Assembly (NCBI GenBank): GCA_018648645.1
Contig: JABGQS010000001.1
Location: forward strand, 1 to 64,000
Direction: 5' to 3'
Source: Clostridia bacterium
GTDB lineage: Bacteria > Bacillota > Clostridia > Christensenellales > SZUA-584
Length of the DNA stretch: 64,000 nucleotides
Positions 55,665 to 64,000 of this stretch are shown here, one piece after another (positions within the stretch are counted from its first letter, which is position 1; every line of letters begins with the position of its first letter). The notes below the pieces were generated by a model, which saw nothing but the letters and a program-made list of their open reading frames with translations, was not told where the DNA came from and ran no database searches. A program made the position numbers and the translations under genes.

Positions 55665-57002
55665 TTAATATCTAGTTAGGTACTCGTCAATTTCCCAAGG
55701 ATGAACGGCCAGCCTGTAGCTGTCCCATTCCTTGGTCTTGAACTCGTAGTATGTGTCAAAGACATGCTCTCCGAGCGTTTCCTTGACTAACGGATCTGCC
55801 TTGTACTCCTGCAGTGCATCGTATAGGCTGCCCGGCAAGCTCGTTACACCAAGAGCGTCCATTTGCTCGTCGCTCATTGCGAAGATGTTTTTGTTGACAG
55901 CCGGTGGAGGAGTCAGGTCTTTCTTTATTCCGTCAAGACCGGCAGCCAGCAGCAGCGCAATTGCGAGATACGGGTTGCACGTCGGGTCGGGATTTCTCAC
56001 TTCTACCCTTGTGCCGGAGCCTCGGGAAGCAGGAATGCGGATTAGCGGGCTTCTGTTCTTGCCCGACCACGCTACATAGCACGGAGCTTCATAACCCGGA
56101 ACAAGCCGTTTGTATGAGTTAACCGTTGGGTTGGTGACGGCTGCGATTGATTTGATGTGAGCCATGATACCCGCAATGTAGTTATATGCAATTTTGGACA
56201 GACCGTCTTCGCCGTTTTCGTCGTAGAAAGCGTTTTTACCCTCTAATGTACAAAGCGACTGGTTTGCGTGCATTCCGCTACCGTTGATGCCGTATATCGG
56301 TTTTGGCATAAATGTTGCGTACAGACCGTGACGTGCAGCGATGCTCTTAACAACGATTTTGAACGTCATGATGTGGTCTGCGACAGTGAGCGCGTCGGTA
56401 TACTTGAAGTCGATTTCGTGCTGACCCGCCGCAACCTCATGGTGAGACGCTTCGATTTCGAAGCCCATCTCTTCGAGCGTCAGGCACATGTCACGACGTG
56501 CGTCTTCGCCTTTGTCGATTGGCGCAAGGTCAAAATACCCGCCGTCATCGTGAGTCTCTGTCGTCGGATTTCCGTTATCGTCCGTTTGGAAGAGGAAGAA
56601 CTCGCACTCTGGACCAACGTTCATGATGTAACCCATGTCTTTGGCTTCCTTGAGAACCTTCTTCAGCACGTTTCTCGGGCAGCCCATGTAAGGCTCGCCA
56701 TCGGTCGTGTATACGTCGCAGATAATACGCGCGACTTTACCCTGCTGTGGTCTCCATGGATAAATCTCGAAAGTGTCTGTGTCCGGCATCAGCGTCATGT
56801 CGGACTCTTCGATACGCACGAATCCGTCGATCGAGCTGCCGTCGAACATTGCACCTTCTTCGAGCACTCTTGGAAGCTGCTTTGCTGTGATTGCTACGTT
56901 CTTTAGGATACCGAACACGTCTGTGAACTGCAGCCTGATGAACTTTACGTCGTTCTCCTCAACCATTTTGAGGACATCTTTGTTTGTAAAACTCTTTGCC
57001 AT
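55665..57002 (-). CDS. glnA: Glutamine synthetase, type I
   Basis: [101 protein letters not shown]. Confidence 0.97.
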   Translation of the reverse strand: MAKSFTNKDVLKMVEENDVKFIRLQFTDVFGILKNVAITAKQLPRVLEEGAMFDGSSIDGFVRIEESDMTLMPDTDTFEIYPWRPQQGKVARIICDVYTTDGEPYMGCPRNVLKKVLKEAKDMGYIMNVGPECEFFLFQTDDNGNPTTETHDDGGYFDLAPIDKGEDARRDMCLTLEEMGFEIEASHHEVAAGQHEIDFKYTDALTVADHIMTFKIVVKSIAARHGLYATFMPKPIYGINGSGMHANQSLCTLEGKNAFYDENGEDGLSKIAYNYIAGIMAHIKSIAAVTNPTVNSYKRLVPGYEAPCYVAWSGKNRSPLIRIPASRGSGTRVEVRNPDPTCNPYLAIALLLAAGLDGIKKDLTPPPAVNKNIFAMSDEQMDALGVTSLPGSLYDALQEYKADPLVKETLGEHVFDTYYEFKTKEWDSYRLAVHPWEIDEYLTRY

Positions 57003-57055
57003 TTTTCTAATCTCCTTTAAAAAATCTTTGATATAAATGTATTTTTAATGCCCAT

Positions 57056-58273
57056 CTATAAATCGAGCATTCCAGTCGTGTTGTATGCCGACACCTTATG
57101 TTCGGCGTTGTCGAGCCCGGCAATCTCTTCTTCTTTCTTCACCCGCAAACCAACAAATCGTTTCATCAGAGAGAAGTATACGAAGCTGATTGCCATTGCG
57201 AATGCACCACATGCGACTACGCCAAGGAATTGTATGGGAAGTAATATCCCACCACCATAGAGTATACCACCATCGACTGCAAATAGTCCAACACAAATAG
57301 TGCCGAATGCGCCCGTAATTCCGTGGACCGATATTGCGCCGACAGGATCGTCGATCTTCAGTTTGTTATCAAACAAGTCTACGGCGAAAAGCATCACTAT
57401 GCCTGAAAGTACACCTATTACGATTGCTGCCCATGGTTCTACGCCGGAGCAGCCCGCCGTAATGCCGACAAGACCTGCAAGGCAGCCGTTTAGCGTGAGG
57501 CCTACGTTTGCGTGTTTGTGCCGAAGCATGCTGACGCCCATTGCCGACAGCGCGCCTGCTGCGCCGGCAAGAATCGTATTGACTGCAACGAGACCGATGT
57601 CTGCTGTTGCGCTAAATCCGCTGCCTGCGTTGAACCCAAACCAGCCAAACCATAGGAGCAACACGCCGAGCGCGCCTAGTGGAATGCTGTGTCCGGGGAT
57701 CGTTCTTACGTTGCCTCTGTGCGGATATTTGCCGTTGCGCGCGCCGACGAGCTTTGCGCCGACCAATGCCGAGAAACCGCCGATTGCGTGTACTGCTGTT
57801 GAGCCGGCAAAGTCTGTGAACCCTAAGCGGCCAAGCCATCCGCCGCCCCAAATCCAGTGACCGGTAATCGGGTATATTACCGTGCACATTACGAGACAGA
57901 ACCCGAGGTACACGCCGAACTTCATGCGCTCTGCGACTGCGCCCGATACTATGGTTGCGCAAGTGGCAGCAAACACGGCTTGGAAAAACCAAAACACGTT
58001 TAGAGAAACGCTGTCCGCCCCGCCGCCGACGATGCCAAGCCCCGGCGTGCCGATGATGCCGAGCAGGCTTGTGCCATACATCAGCGAGTATCCGATGAGG
58101 TAGTAGCACAGTGAGCCGATTGCGATGGTCATGAAGTTTTTCATGATGATGTTTGCTGTGTTCTTCGACTGAGTCATGCCGGCCTCTACGCATGCAAACC
58201 CTGCATGCATTAGAAAAACAAGTGCTGCACAAATCAGTATCCAAACATTGTTTAGTGCGATGTCAATAGTCAT
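57056..58273 (-). CDS. amt: Ammonium transporter
   Basis: NNVWILICAALVFLMHAGFACVEAGMTQSKNTANIIMKNFM, DFAGSTAVHAIGGFSALVGAKLVG, LGVLLLWFGWFGFNAGS, VHGITGAFGTICVGLFA. Confidence 0.97.
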   Translation of the reverse strand: MTIDIALNNVWILICAALVFLMHAGFACVEAGMTQSKNTANIIMKNFMTIAIGSLCYYLIGYSLMYGTSLLGIIGTPGLGIVGGGADSVSLNVFWFFQAVFAATCATIVSGAVAERMKFGVYLGFCLVMCTVIYPITGHWIWGGGWLGRLGFTDFAGSTAVHAIGGFSALVGAKLVGARNGKYPHRGNVRTIPGHSIPLGALGVLLLWFGWFGFNAGSGFSATADIGLVAVNTILAGAAGALSAMGVSMLRHKHANVGLTLNGCLAGLVGITAGCSGVEPWAAIVIGVLSGIVMLFAVDLFDNKLKIDDPVGAISVHGITGAFGTICVGLFAVDGGILYGGGILLPIQFLGVVACGAFAMAISFVYFSLMKRFVGLRVKKEEEIAGLDNAEHKVSAYNTTGMLDL

Positions 58274-58304
58274 GTGCCTTCTCCTCTGCAAAAATTTTAA
58301 AATA

Positions 58305-58350
58305 TAAAAAAGATGCCCAAACTTGCGCCGCAGCGCAGGATTGACATCTT
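58305..58350 (-). promoter_or_regulatory. Attenuator-like hairpin in the amt-glnA leader
   Basis: On minus strand AAGATGTCAATCCTGCGCTGCGGCGCAAGTTTGGGCATCTTTTTT: inner 7-bp stem (one wobble), outer AGATG/CATCT, followed by T6. Confidence 0.5.
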
Positions 58351-58672
58351 CGTCATCTGATTTATACTGATAACATACCACACTTTTTATCGTGATGCAA
58401 TAGGAAAATCAACAATTATGACATTTAATTTTAGATTTCTTGCAAAAATCGCGAAAAATCGGCTGAAAAAGTACTAATATTACAAGATGTGATGATGCGA
58501 CTTGCGAAAATTAATTTTTGGGAGTGCGGTCGGCAGGTTGAGAACAGCACAAAACGGTAAACACAATGTATACTCGCGGTGCGGCTGCAAATGTGAATTT
58601 ATTGCATCTACCAACAAAAGATGTGCTATAATAGGTTTGGTACGTGGTGAGAACATTTTATGGAGAGGGTTA

Positions 58673-61219
58673 ATGAATAGTCGTATTCGTTTTATATTAT
58701 TTGCGGTTTTGATCGTAGGTCTTTTTTTCACTTTGGTGGTGCAACTGGCAAAGCTGACAATTGTGGACGGCGAGAAATATGCGGCGTTGGCTGCGCAGCT
58801 TGAGGAAAGAGAAGTCAGCGTTTCGGGTGCAAGGGGCAGCATACTGGACAGAAACGGGTTGCCGTTGGCGTACGATCAAAAGAGCTACAATGTCCAGTTT
58901 TTAAGAGACCCTATGAAAAATAAAGAGACACACCGCGCATATTATACCGAAATTATAATTGAAGCAATTGCGATTATAGAAAAAAACGGCGCGAAGACTG
59001 TTGACACCTTCGCAATCAGATATGACAATGACGAAGGCGTGTACTTTTTTGACTGGGGGGATATATCGCCCGAGAATCAAGTGAAACGTGAAGTGAACTG
59101 GCGCGAGAACATGTACGTGAACAGCGACCTATCACCAGAGCAAATATACTTATTTCTGCGCAGAAAATATCAAATACCGAGCGAGATGGGGTATGAAGAG
59201 GCAAGAAAAGTGCTGTCAATTTGGCAGGATGTACAGCTTGCGTCTTGGGTTGCGTACAAGCCGATAGATATCGCGTATAACGTCAACATTCAAACGGTTG
59301 CTGAGATTGAAACACACGCGGTCGAGCTTGAGGGTATGAGCATTGCCGACAGCACGGTGAGGATATATCCGCGCGTGAATGTGGCTGCGCACACGATTGG
59401 GTATCTTGGAAAAATCGAAGGAAAAGATAAGCTTGATGAGATGACTGATCTTGGGTACAGCGTGGATGACTTGATTGGAGTCAGCGGCGTTGAAGCGTCC
59501 ATGGAGTCGTTTTTGTCGGGCAACAGCGCAAAACGGCAGGGTAAAAAAGTTGTGGAAATTGACAACATGGCCGTTGTTATAAACGAGCTTTCGTCTACCG
59601 AACCGTCACAGGGCGATAATGTTGTATTGACAATTGATATTCCTTTGCAGCTGGCGCTCGAGGAAGCATTGGCAAAAAACGTTCCAAAGATAAAGGAAAA
59701 GCAGATAGAAATTTTTAATACTGATAGAGAAAAGCCGCTGAGTAAACAAAGCTATGAGGATATTGAAAAGATTGAGGATCTTAAACTTGCCGAGACGGGA
59801 GCTGCGGTTGTTATAGACGTGAACACCGGCGATGTTTTGGCGATTGGCAGCTATCCGAGTTTTGACTTGAATTTGTTTACCGGCGGTATTGATTACGATG
59901 TGTTTAAAGAGATGAACGATGATGAAATAAAGACCCCGCTGTTTAACAAAGCTGTGTCGAGCCGAGGAACACCGGGCTCTATCTTTAAGATGGTAACGGG
60001 CTTGGCGGGGTTGATGGAAGGCGAGCTCACGCTTGAAGAGCTGATTGATGACGAAAGTCCGTATGATAAATATACCAGATACGGTGAATCGCCGAGCTGT
60101 TGGACAAGATATCCAAGTAGCCATCAGAACCAAACGATTGTGGAGGGCCTGAAAAACAGCTGTAACTATTTCTTTTTTACCGTTTCGGACAGGTTGGGTA
60201 TAGACCGCCTGAACGATTGGGGAGACAAGTTTGGATTGACATCATTGACCGGTATTGAGATTCCCAGCGAAGTGCAGGGCTATGTTGGTAACCAAGACAT
60301 ACTGTATGATAACGATCGCGAAGTTAATGACCAGGAAGCGTATATTGCGATCCTTGTTAAGCGTCGTATCGTTGAGACGATACATCTGATCAGCGAGGAG
60401 AGAGATGTGCAGTACAGTGAGGATTTGATAGACGATACAGCGGATGAACTAGTTTTTCTTGCCGGTATTGACTGGAAACCGAGATCCGAGACCGACCCGA
60501 CGCTAATAGATGAACGTGGGATTCCGTTGGGCGATTATATACGCAGTATATTGAACGATAACTTAAGGGTGCCGGAGAACATTGCGAATATCAATGGCTG
60601 GGACAGAGACATATCGGCTTATATTTATGAGCTGCGGTGGACGCCGTTTATGACGATAACCAGCGGAATTGGTCAGGGGCTTGTGCAGGTGACGCCGATT
60701 GCGGTGGCAAGATACGTTGCGGCGCTTGTGAACGGCGGCATTGTCTATGAAATGCACGTTGTGGACAAAGTAATCCGCCAAGACGGTACGATATTGTTTG
60801 ACCAAGAGCCGGTCGTGTTCAACACGCTGGATGCACCGGACGAATACTTGGATGCAATAAAGCGAGGAATGCGGGACGTTGTTGATGAAGGCGGAACAGC
60901 GGATAGATATTTTAAGGACTTTATATATAAAGATGAAATGGGTGGTAAAACTGGCACGGCCGAAGTTAGCTTAATTGATCTTGAAAACAATAGTTGGTTT
61001 GTTTGTTTTGCGCCGTACGACAATCCTGAGATTGCTATTGTGGTGTACACTCCGAATGGGTATTCGGGAGGGCTGTCGTCTCTGGTTGCGCAGGATATCA
61101 TTACGTATTACATCGAAGACAGCCGGCTGGTGGCAAAGCAGACGATACCCGGCACAAACACGCTGGTACCCGAGCACAATCTGCTGGTGCCCGAGAACGA
61201 TGACGAGGAAGAGGAATAA
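58673..61219 (+). CDS. Penicillin-binding protein 2-type transpeptidase
   Basis: GSILDRNGLPLAYDQKSYNV; SSRGTPGSIFKMV (SxxK), KNSCNYFF (SxN), GGKTGTAE (KTG). Confidence 0.95.
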   Translation: MNSRIRFILFAVLIVGLFFTLVVQLAKLTIVDGEKYAALAAQLEEREVSVSGARGSILDRNGLPLAYDQKSYNVQFLRDPMKNKETHRAYYTEIIIEAIAIIEKNGAKTVDTFAIRYDNDEGVYFFDWGDISPENQVKREVNWRENMYVNSDLSPEQIYLFLRRKYQIPSEMGYEEARKVLSIWQDVQLASWVAYKPIDIAYNVNIQTVAEIETHAVELEGMSIADSTVRIYPRVNVAAHTIGYLGKIEGKDKLDEMTDLGYSVDDLIGVSGVEASMESFLSGNSAKRQGKKVVEIDNMAVVINELSSTEPSQGDNVVLTIDIPLQLALEEALAKNVPKIKEKQIEIFNTDREKPLSKQSYEDIEKIEDLKLAETGAAVVIDVNTGDVLAIGSYPSFDLNLFTGGIDYDVFKEMNDDEIKTPLFNKAVSSRGTPGSIFKMVTGLAGLMEGELTLEELIDDESPYDKYTRYGESPSCWTRYPSSHQNQTIVEGLKNSCNYFFFTVSDRLGIDRLNDWGDKFGLTSLTGIEIPSEVQGYVGNQDILYDNDREVNDQEAYIAILVKRRIVETIHLISEERDVQYSEDLIDDTADELVFLAGIDWKPRSETDPTLIDERGIPLGDYIRSILNDNLRVPENIANINGWDRDISAYIYELRWTPFMTITSGIGQGLVQVTPIAVARYVAALVNGGIVYEMHVVDKVIRQDGTILFDQEPVVFNTLDAPDEYLDAIKRGMRDVVDEGGTADRYFKDFIYKDEMGGKTGTAEVSLIDLENNSWFVCFAPYDNPEIAIVVYTPNGYSGGLSSLVAQDIITYYIEDSRLVAKQTIPGTNTLVPEHNLLVPENDDEEEE

Positions 61220-61303
61220 GTACGACATATTTACTGTATTATGCAGGATAATATAATACACATATAGAATTTTGAGCTACACGCTGATTATTTAGAGGGG
61301 TAT

Positions 61304-61987
61304 ATGGGAATTTCGATAAAAGGAAAAAACGGGCGATTAGAAGTTGCGGTAGATGAGAAGACGCCATATAGCGAAATCAAAAAGGCGATTACTGATAAGC
61401 TGTCGAAAAACAAAGACTTTTTTGCAGGCAGCGAGGCAAAGCTTGTTATCTCCGGCAAAGAAATGACAAAGGCGCAAAGGCAGGAGTTAAAACGGCTGCT
61501 TGCCATGGATTATGACATATTTGACGTGTCGTTTTGTGGCGCGTTGAGTTCGCCGGACTCGCAAGTGGAGGTAAAGCAGGCACAGCCGGCGCAGCGCAAT
61601 GACGCTGACCCAGCTATTAATCTGGTTTCAAAAAACTATTTTAATGCGAAGAGCGTTTTCGTGTCGCACACGCTAAGAAGCGGACAGCGCGTGGAATGCG
61701 CAGGTGATGTTGTGGTGCTTGGGGACGTTAACATTGGGGCAGAGGTTATTGCGGGAGGCAGCGTGGCGGTTATGGGCACGCTTAGAGGTTTGGTGCACGC
61801 AGGTGCGACGGGGCGAAGCGATGTGGTGGTTGCGGCGAACGCGCTGCTACCCGGGCAGCTGCGCATAAGCGGAAAGATTGCCGTTTTCCCCGAAGGAAAA
61901 CAGTCGCCGGGACCGGAGATTGCCGAGTATAAGCAGGGCAGCGTGATGGTGAGGCTCTTAAAAACACAAACAAGACAGAAAAAATAA
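61304..61987 (+). CDS. minC: Septum site-determining protein MinC
   Basis: Located before minD; C-terminal HTLRSGQRVECAGDVVVLGDVNIGAEVIAGGSVAVMGTLRGLVHAGATG. Confidence 0.93.
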   Translation: MGISIKGKNGRLEVAVDEKTPYSEIKKAITDKLSKNKDFFAGSEAKLVISGKEMTKAQRQELKRLLAMDYDIFDVSFCGALSSPDSQVEVKQAQPAQRNDADPAINLVSKNYFNAKSVFVSHTLRSGQRVECAGDVVVLGDVNIGAEVIAGGSVAVMGTLRGLVHAGATGRSDVVVAANALLPGQLRISGKIAVFPEGKQSPGPEIAEYKQGSVMVRLLKTQTRQKK

Positions 61988-62015
61988 TTGATATAAACAT
62001 TTTGGAGGATAAGGC

Positions 62016-62810
62016 ATGCAGAACGTAATTGTGGTTACATCGGGCAAAGGAGGCGTTGGAAAGACAACAACCGTTGCGAATCTTGGCGCAGGGCTGGTAC
62101 AAGAAGGTAAAAGGGTTGTTTTGATTGATACGGACATCGGGCTTAGAAACTTGGATGTTGTTTTGGGACTAGAGAACCGAATCGTGTACGATTTGGTCGA
62201 TATTGTTGAGGGCACGTGCAGAATGCAGCAGGCGATGATTCGCGATAAGCGATTTTCAGGATTGTTCTTGATACCGGCTGCGCAAACGCGAGACAAGACG
62301 GCGGTGAGCCCCGCGCAAATGAGAAAGCTGATCGAAGAGCTGGAGCAGGAGTTTGACTATGTTTTGATAGATTGCCCGGCGGGGATAGAGCAGGGGTTCA
62401 AAAACGCGATTGCCGGAGCAAAATCGGCGATTGTGGTTACGGTGCCCGAAGTCAGCTCAGTGAGAGACGCGGACAGGATTATAGGACTTTTGTCGGCTAG
62501 CGGTATAGACGACTGCGAGCTGTTGGTCAACAGACTAAGACCCGACCTCGTGAGAAGAGGCGACATGCTTGCGCTGGACGACACGCTTGATATTTTGGGT
62601 ATCGATCTGATCGGCGTTGTGCCGGAGGACGAGACGATTATTCGCAGCTCTAACATAGGAGAGCCGATTATAAGCAACGAAAAATCTATGGCGGGCAAGG
62701 CGTACAGGAACATTACGCAGCGTATACTCGGCAACAATGTTCCGCTGCTTGACATGGACACGCAGGGCAACTTCGGAGGAAAACTTAAGAAACTATTTAG
62801 CGGAAAGTAG
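62016..62810 (+). CDS. minD: Septum site-determining protein MinD
   Basis: VIVVTSGKGGVGKTTTVANLGAGL, VVLIDTDIGLRNLDVVLGLENRIVYDLVDI, C-terminal amphipathic GGKLKKLF. Confidence 0.97.
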   Translation: MQNVIVVTSGKGGVGKTTTVANLGAGLVQEGKRVVLIDTDIGLRNLDVVLGLENRIVYDLVDIVEGTCRMQQAMIRDKRFSGLFLIPAAQTRDKTAVSPAQMRKLIEELEQEFDYVLIDCPAGIEQGFKNAIAGAKSAIVVTVPEVSSVRDADRIIGLLSASGIDDCELLVNRLRPDLVRRGDMLALDDTLDILGIDLIGVVPEDETIIRSSNIGEPIISNEKSMAGKAYRNITQRILGNNVPLLDMDTQGNFGGKLKKLFSGK

Positions 62811-62819
62811 GGGGGAATT

Positions 62820-63104
62820 ATGGCACGATTCAGACGAAAAAAGACATCATCCAGTAATGTCGCTAAAGAACGGTTGAAGTTGGTGTTGATCCATGACAGG
62901 GCGGGCACGTCGCCTTCCGGCGATATCATGGAAAACATCAAGCAAGATATCATCAAGGTTATTTCGAAGTATTTTGAAGTGCGCGAAGAGCTTTTTGACG
63001 TTGAGATAAAAAACACCAGAGACACCAAAGGCAGCAGCGCAACGACGTTGACTGCTAATATTCCGATTCGGCGAATTAAGAACATGGGAAAAAACAAGTA
63101 CTAG
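62820..63104 (+). CDS. minE: Cell division topological specificity factor MinE
   Basis: SSNVAKERLKLVLIHDRAGTSPSGDIMENIKQDIIKVISKYFEV. Confidence 0.95.
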   Translation: MARFRRKKTSSSNVAKERLKLVLIHDRAGTSPSGDIMENIKQDIIKVISKYFEVREELFDVEIKNTRDTKGSSATTLTANIPIRRIKNMGKNKY

Positions 63105-63244
63105 GGCGCCTTAACTTTAAACTGATGCGTTTTTATCAGTACTTTTACTCGAAAGCAGAGCCGGGGGGGTGGACACTGCCCCTTCTTTTTATGCGAAGAG
63201 TACGCTTGGAGCGCGGCGATACTGTAATAAATTAGTCAAAAAGG

Positions 63245-63274
63245 TTGGCGTATCGTGGGTTTTGTGGGTATAAT
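63245..63274 (+). promoter_or_regulatory. Probable pgi promoter
   Basis: TTGGCG, 18-bp spacer, TATAAT. Confidence 0.45.
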
Positions 63275-63298
63275 ATAAAAAAATGATGGGAGATATAT

Positions 63299-64000
63299 AT
63301 GAGCGGTTTGGTTTTTGATTTTAACAATGCAATGGCGGGAATGGTGAGCCATGGGTTTGAAATACAGCAGAGCGATGAGGCGATGGTGGCGAAGGCGCAC
63401 AGCGCTATGCAAGAGGGGCAGATGGGGTTTCGCGAGCTGCCGAGAGGGCAGGAAGATATTCTTGATGATATTATTGACACAGCTAGAGATGTGAGTGAGC
63501 GGTTTGATAATTTCGTTGTACTGGGCATCGGAGGAAGCGCGCTTGGTCCGATTGCGGTGTATCATGCGCTTGGGCAGCAAAGCGATATCAACTTTTTCGT
63601 AGAAGACAACATTGACCCCGAACGGCTTAACAGAACGTTTGGTGGTCTCGATTTGCAAAAAACGATGTTTAACGTTGTGACGAAGTCGGGCAAGACCAGC
63701 GAGACGATGGCGCAGATGATGACGGTAGCCGGAATGCTGGAGAAAGCGGGGCTGAAGCTGAGTGACCACATGATTGCTACGACGGACAAAGAAAACGGTA
63801 ATCTCGCACTGATTGCAAGAAAAGAGGGGCTTAAGACGTTTATATTGCCGAGCAATGTCGGCGGAAGGTTTTCTGAGCTTAGCCCGGTTGGGCTTTTGCC
63901 TGCGGCGGTGTGCGGGATTGATATTCGCGGTTTGCTGCAAGGTGCTGCGCATATGGACGAGGTATGTTCACGCGAGCAAAATAACCCGGCGGCGATGTTT
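63299..64000 (+). CDS. pgi: Glucose-6-phosphate isomerase, N-terminal part (runs off window)
   Basis: FDNFVVLGIGGSALGPIAVYHAL, VVTKSGKTSETMAQMM, LPSNVGGRFSELSPVGLLPAAVCG; ATG at 63299, no stop before the window end. Confidence 0.93.
   Translation, partial: MSGLVFDFNNAMAGMVSHGFEIQQSDEAMVAKAHSAMQEGQMGFRELPRGQEDILDDIIDTARDVSERFDNFVVLGIGGSALGPIAVYHALGQQSDINFFVEDNIDPERLNRTFGGLDLQKTMFNVVTKSGKTSETMAQMMTVAGMLEKAGLKLSDHMIATTDKENGNLALIARKEGLKTFILPSNVGGRFSELSPVGLLPAAVCGIDIRGLLQGAAHMDEVCSREQNNPAAMF

Noticed and set aside
63160-63195. Possible terminator gccgggggggtggacactgccccttcttttt after minE
   Set aside because: Stem is only G-run to C-run with weak complementarity; not convincing.
1-64000. CRISPR array or cas genes
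   Set aside because: No regularly spaced direct repeats with unique spacers and no Cas-like proteins seen.

Overview
The window is a mostly housekeeping, densely coded Firmicutes/Clostridia-like chromosomal segment with about 48 supported CDSs. At the left edge is the 5' end of an IS256-family transposase gene with a visible terminal inverted repeat. Next to it is a roughly 1 kb non-coding patch with a 44-bp perfect palindrome and tandem ~149-bp repeats containing a tRNA T-loop-like motif. Recognisable loci: msrAB, aqpZ-like channel, a sodium:solute symporter with a small accessory protein, DUF5320/DUF134 pair, degV, an orphan phage-collar/collagen-like adhesin, DUF3048 lipoprotein, mtnA, a galE/DegT/SDR sugar cluster, UroD-family, an ECF sigma / RsgI-like membrane protein pair, M29 aminopeptidase, GT2, iron-ADH, AI-2E family permease, chagasin-like lipoprotein, addBA, CoA-disulfide-reductase-like/rhodanese, pcrA, PadR operon, rex, yjbQ, tandem VanW proteins, 5'-nucleotidase, amt-glnA, PBP2, minCDE and the start of pgi. 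Best candidates for something undescribed: (1) the AT-rich 554-aa gene at 43876-45540, with a putative PD-(D/E)XK-like N-terminus; (2) the ECF sigma / RsgI-type sensor pair at 22638-24813; (3) the five-hairpin intergenic element at 24980-25125; (4) the orphan tail-collar/collagen protein at 12794-14803; (5) several leader and operator structures. All calls come from reading the sequence and supplied ORFs; no database search was possible.
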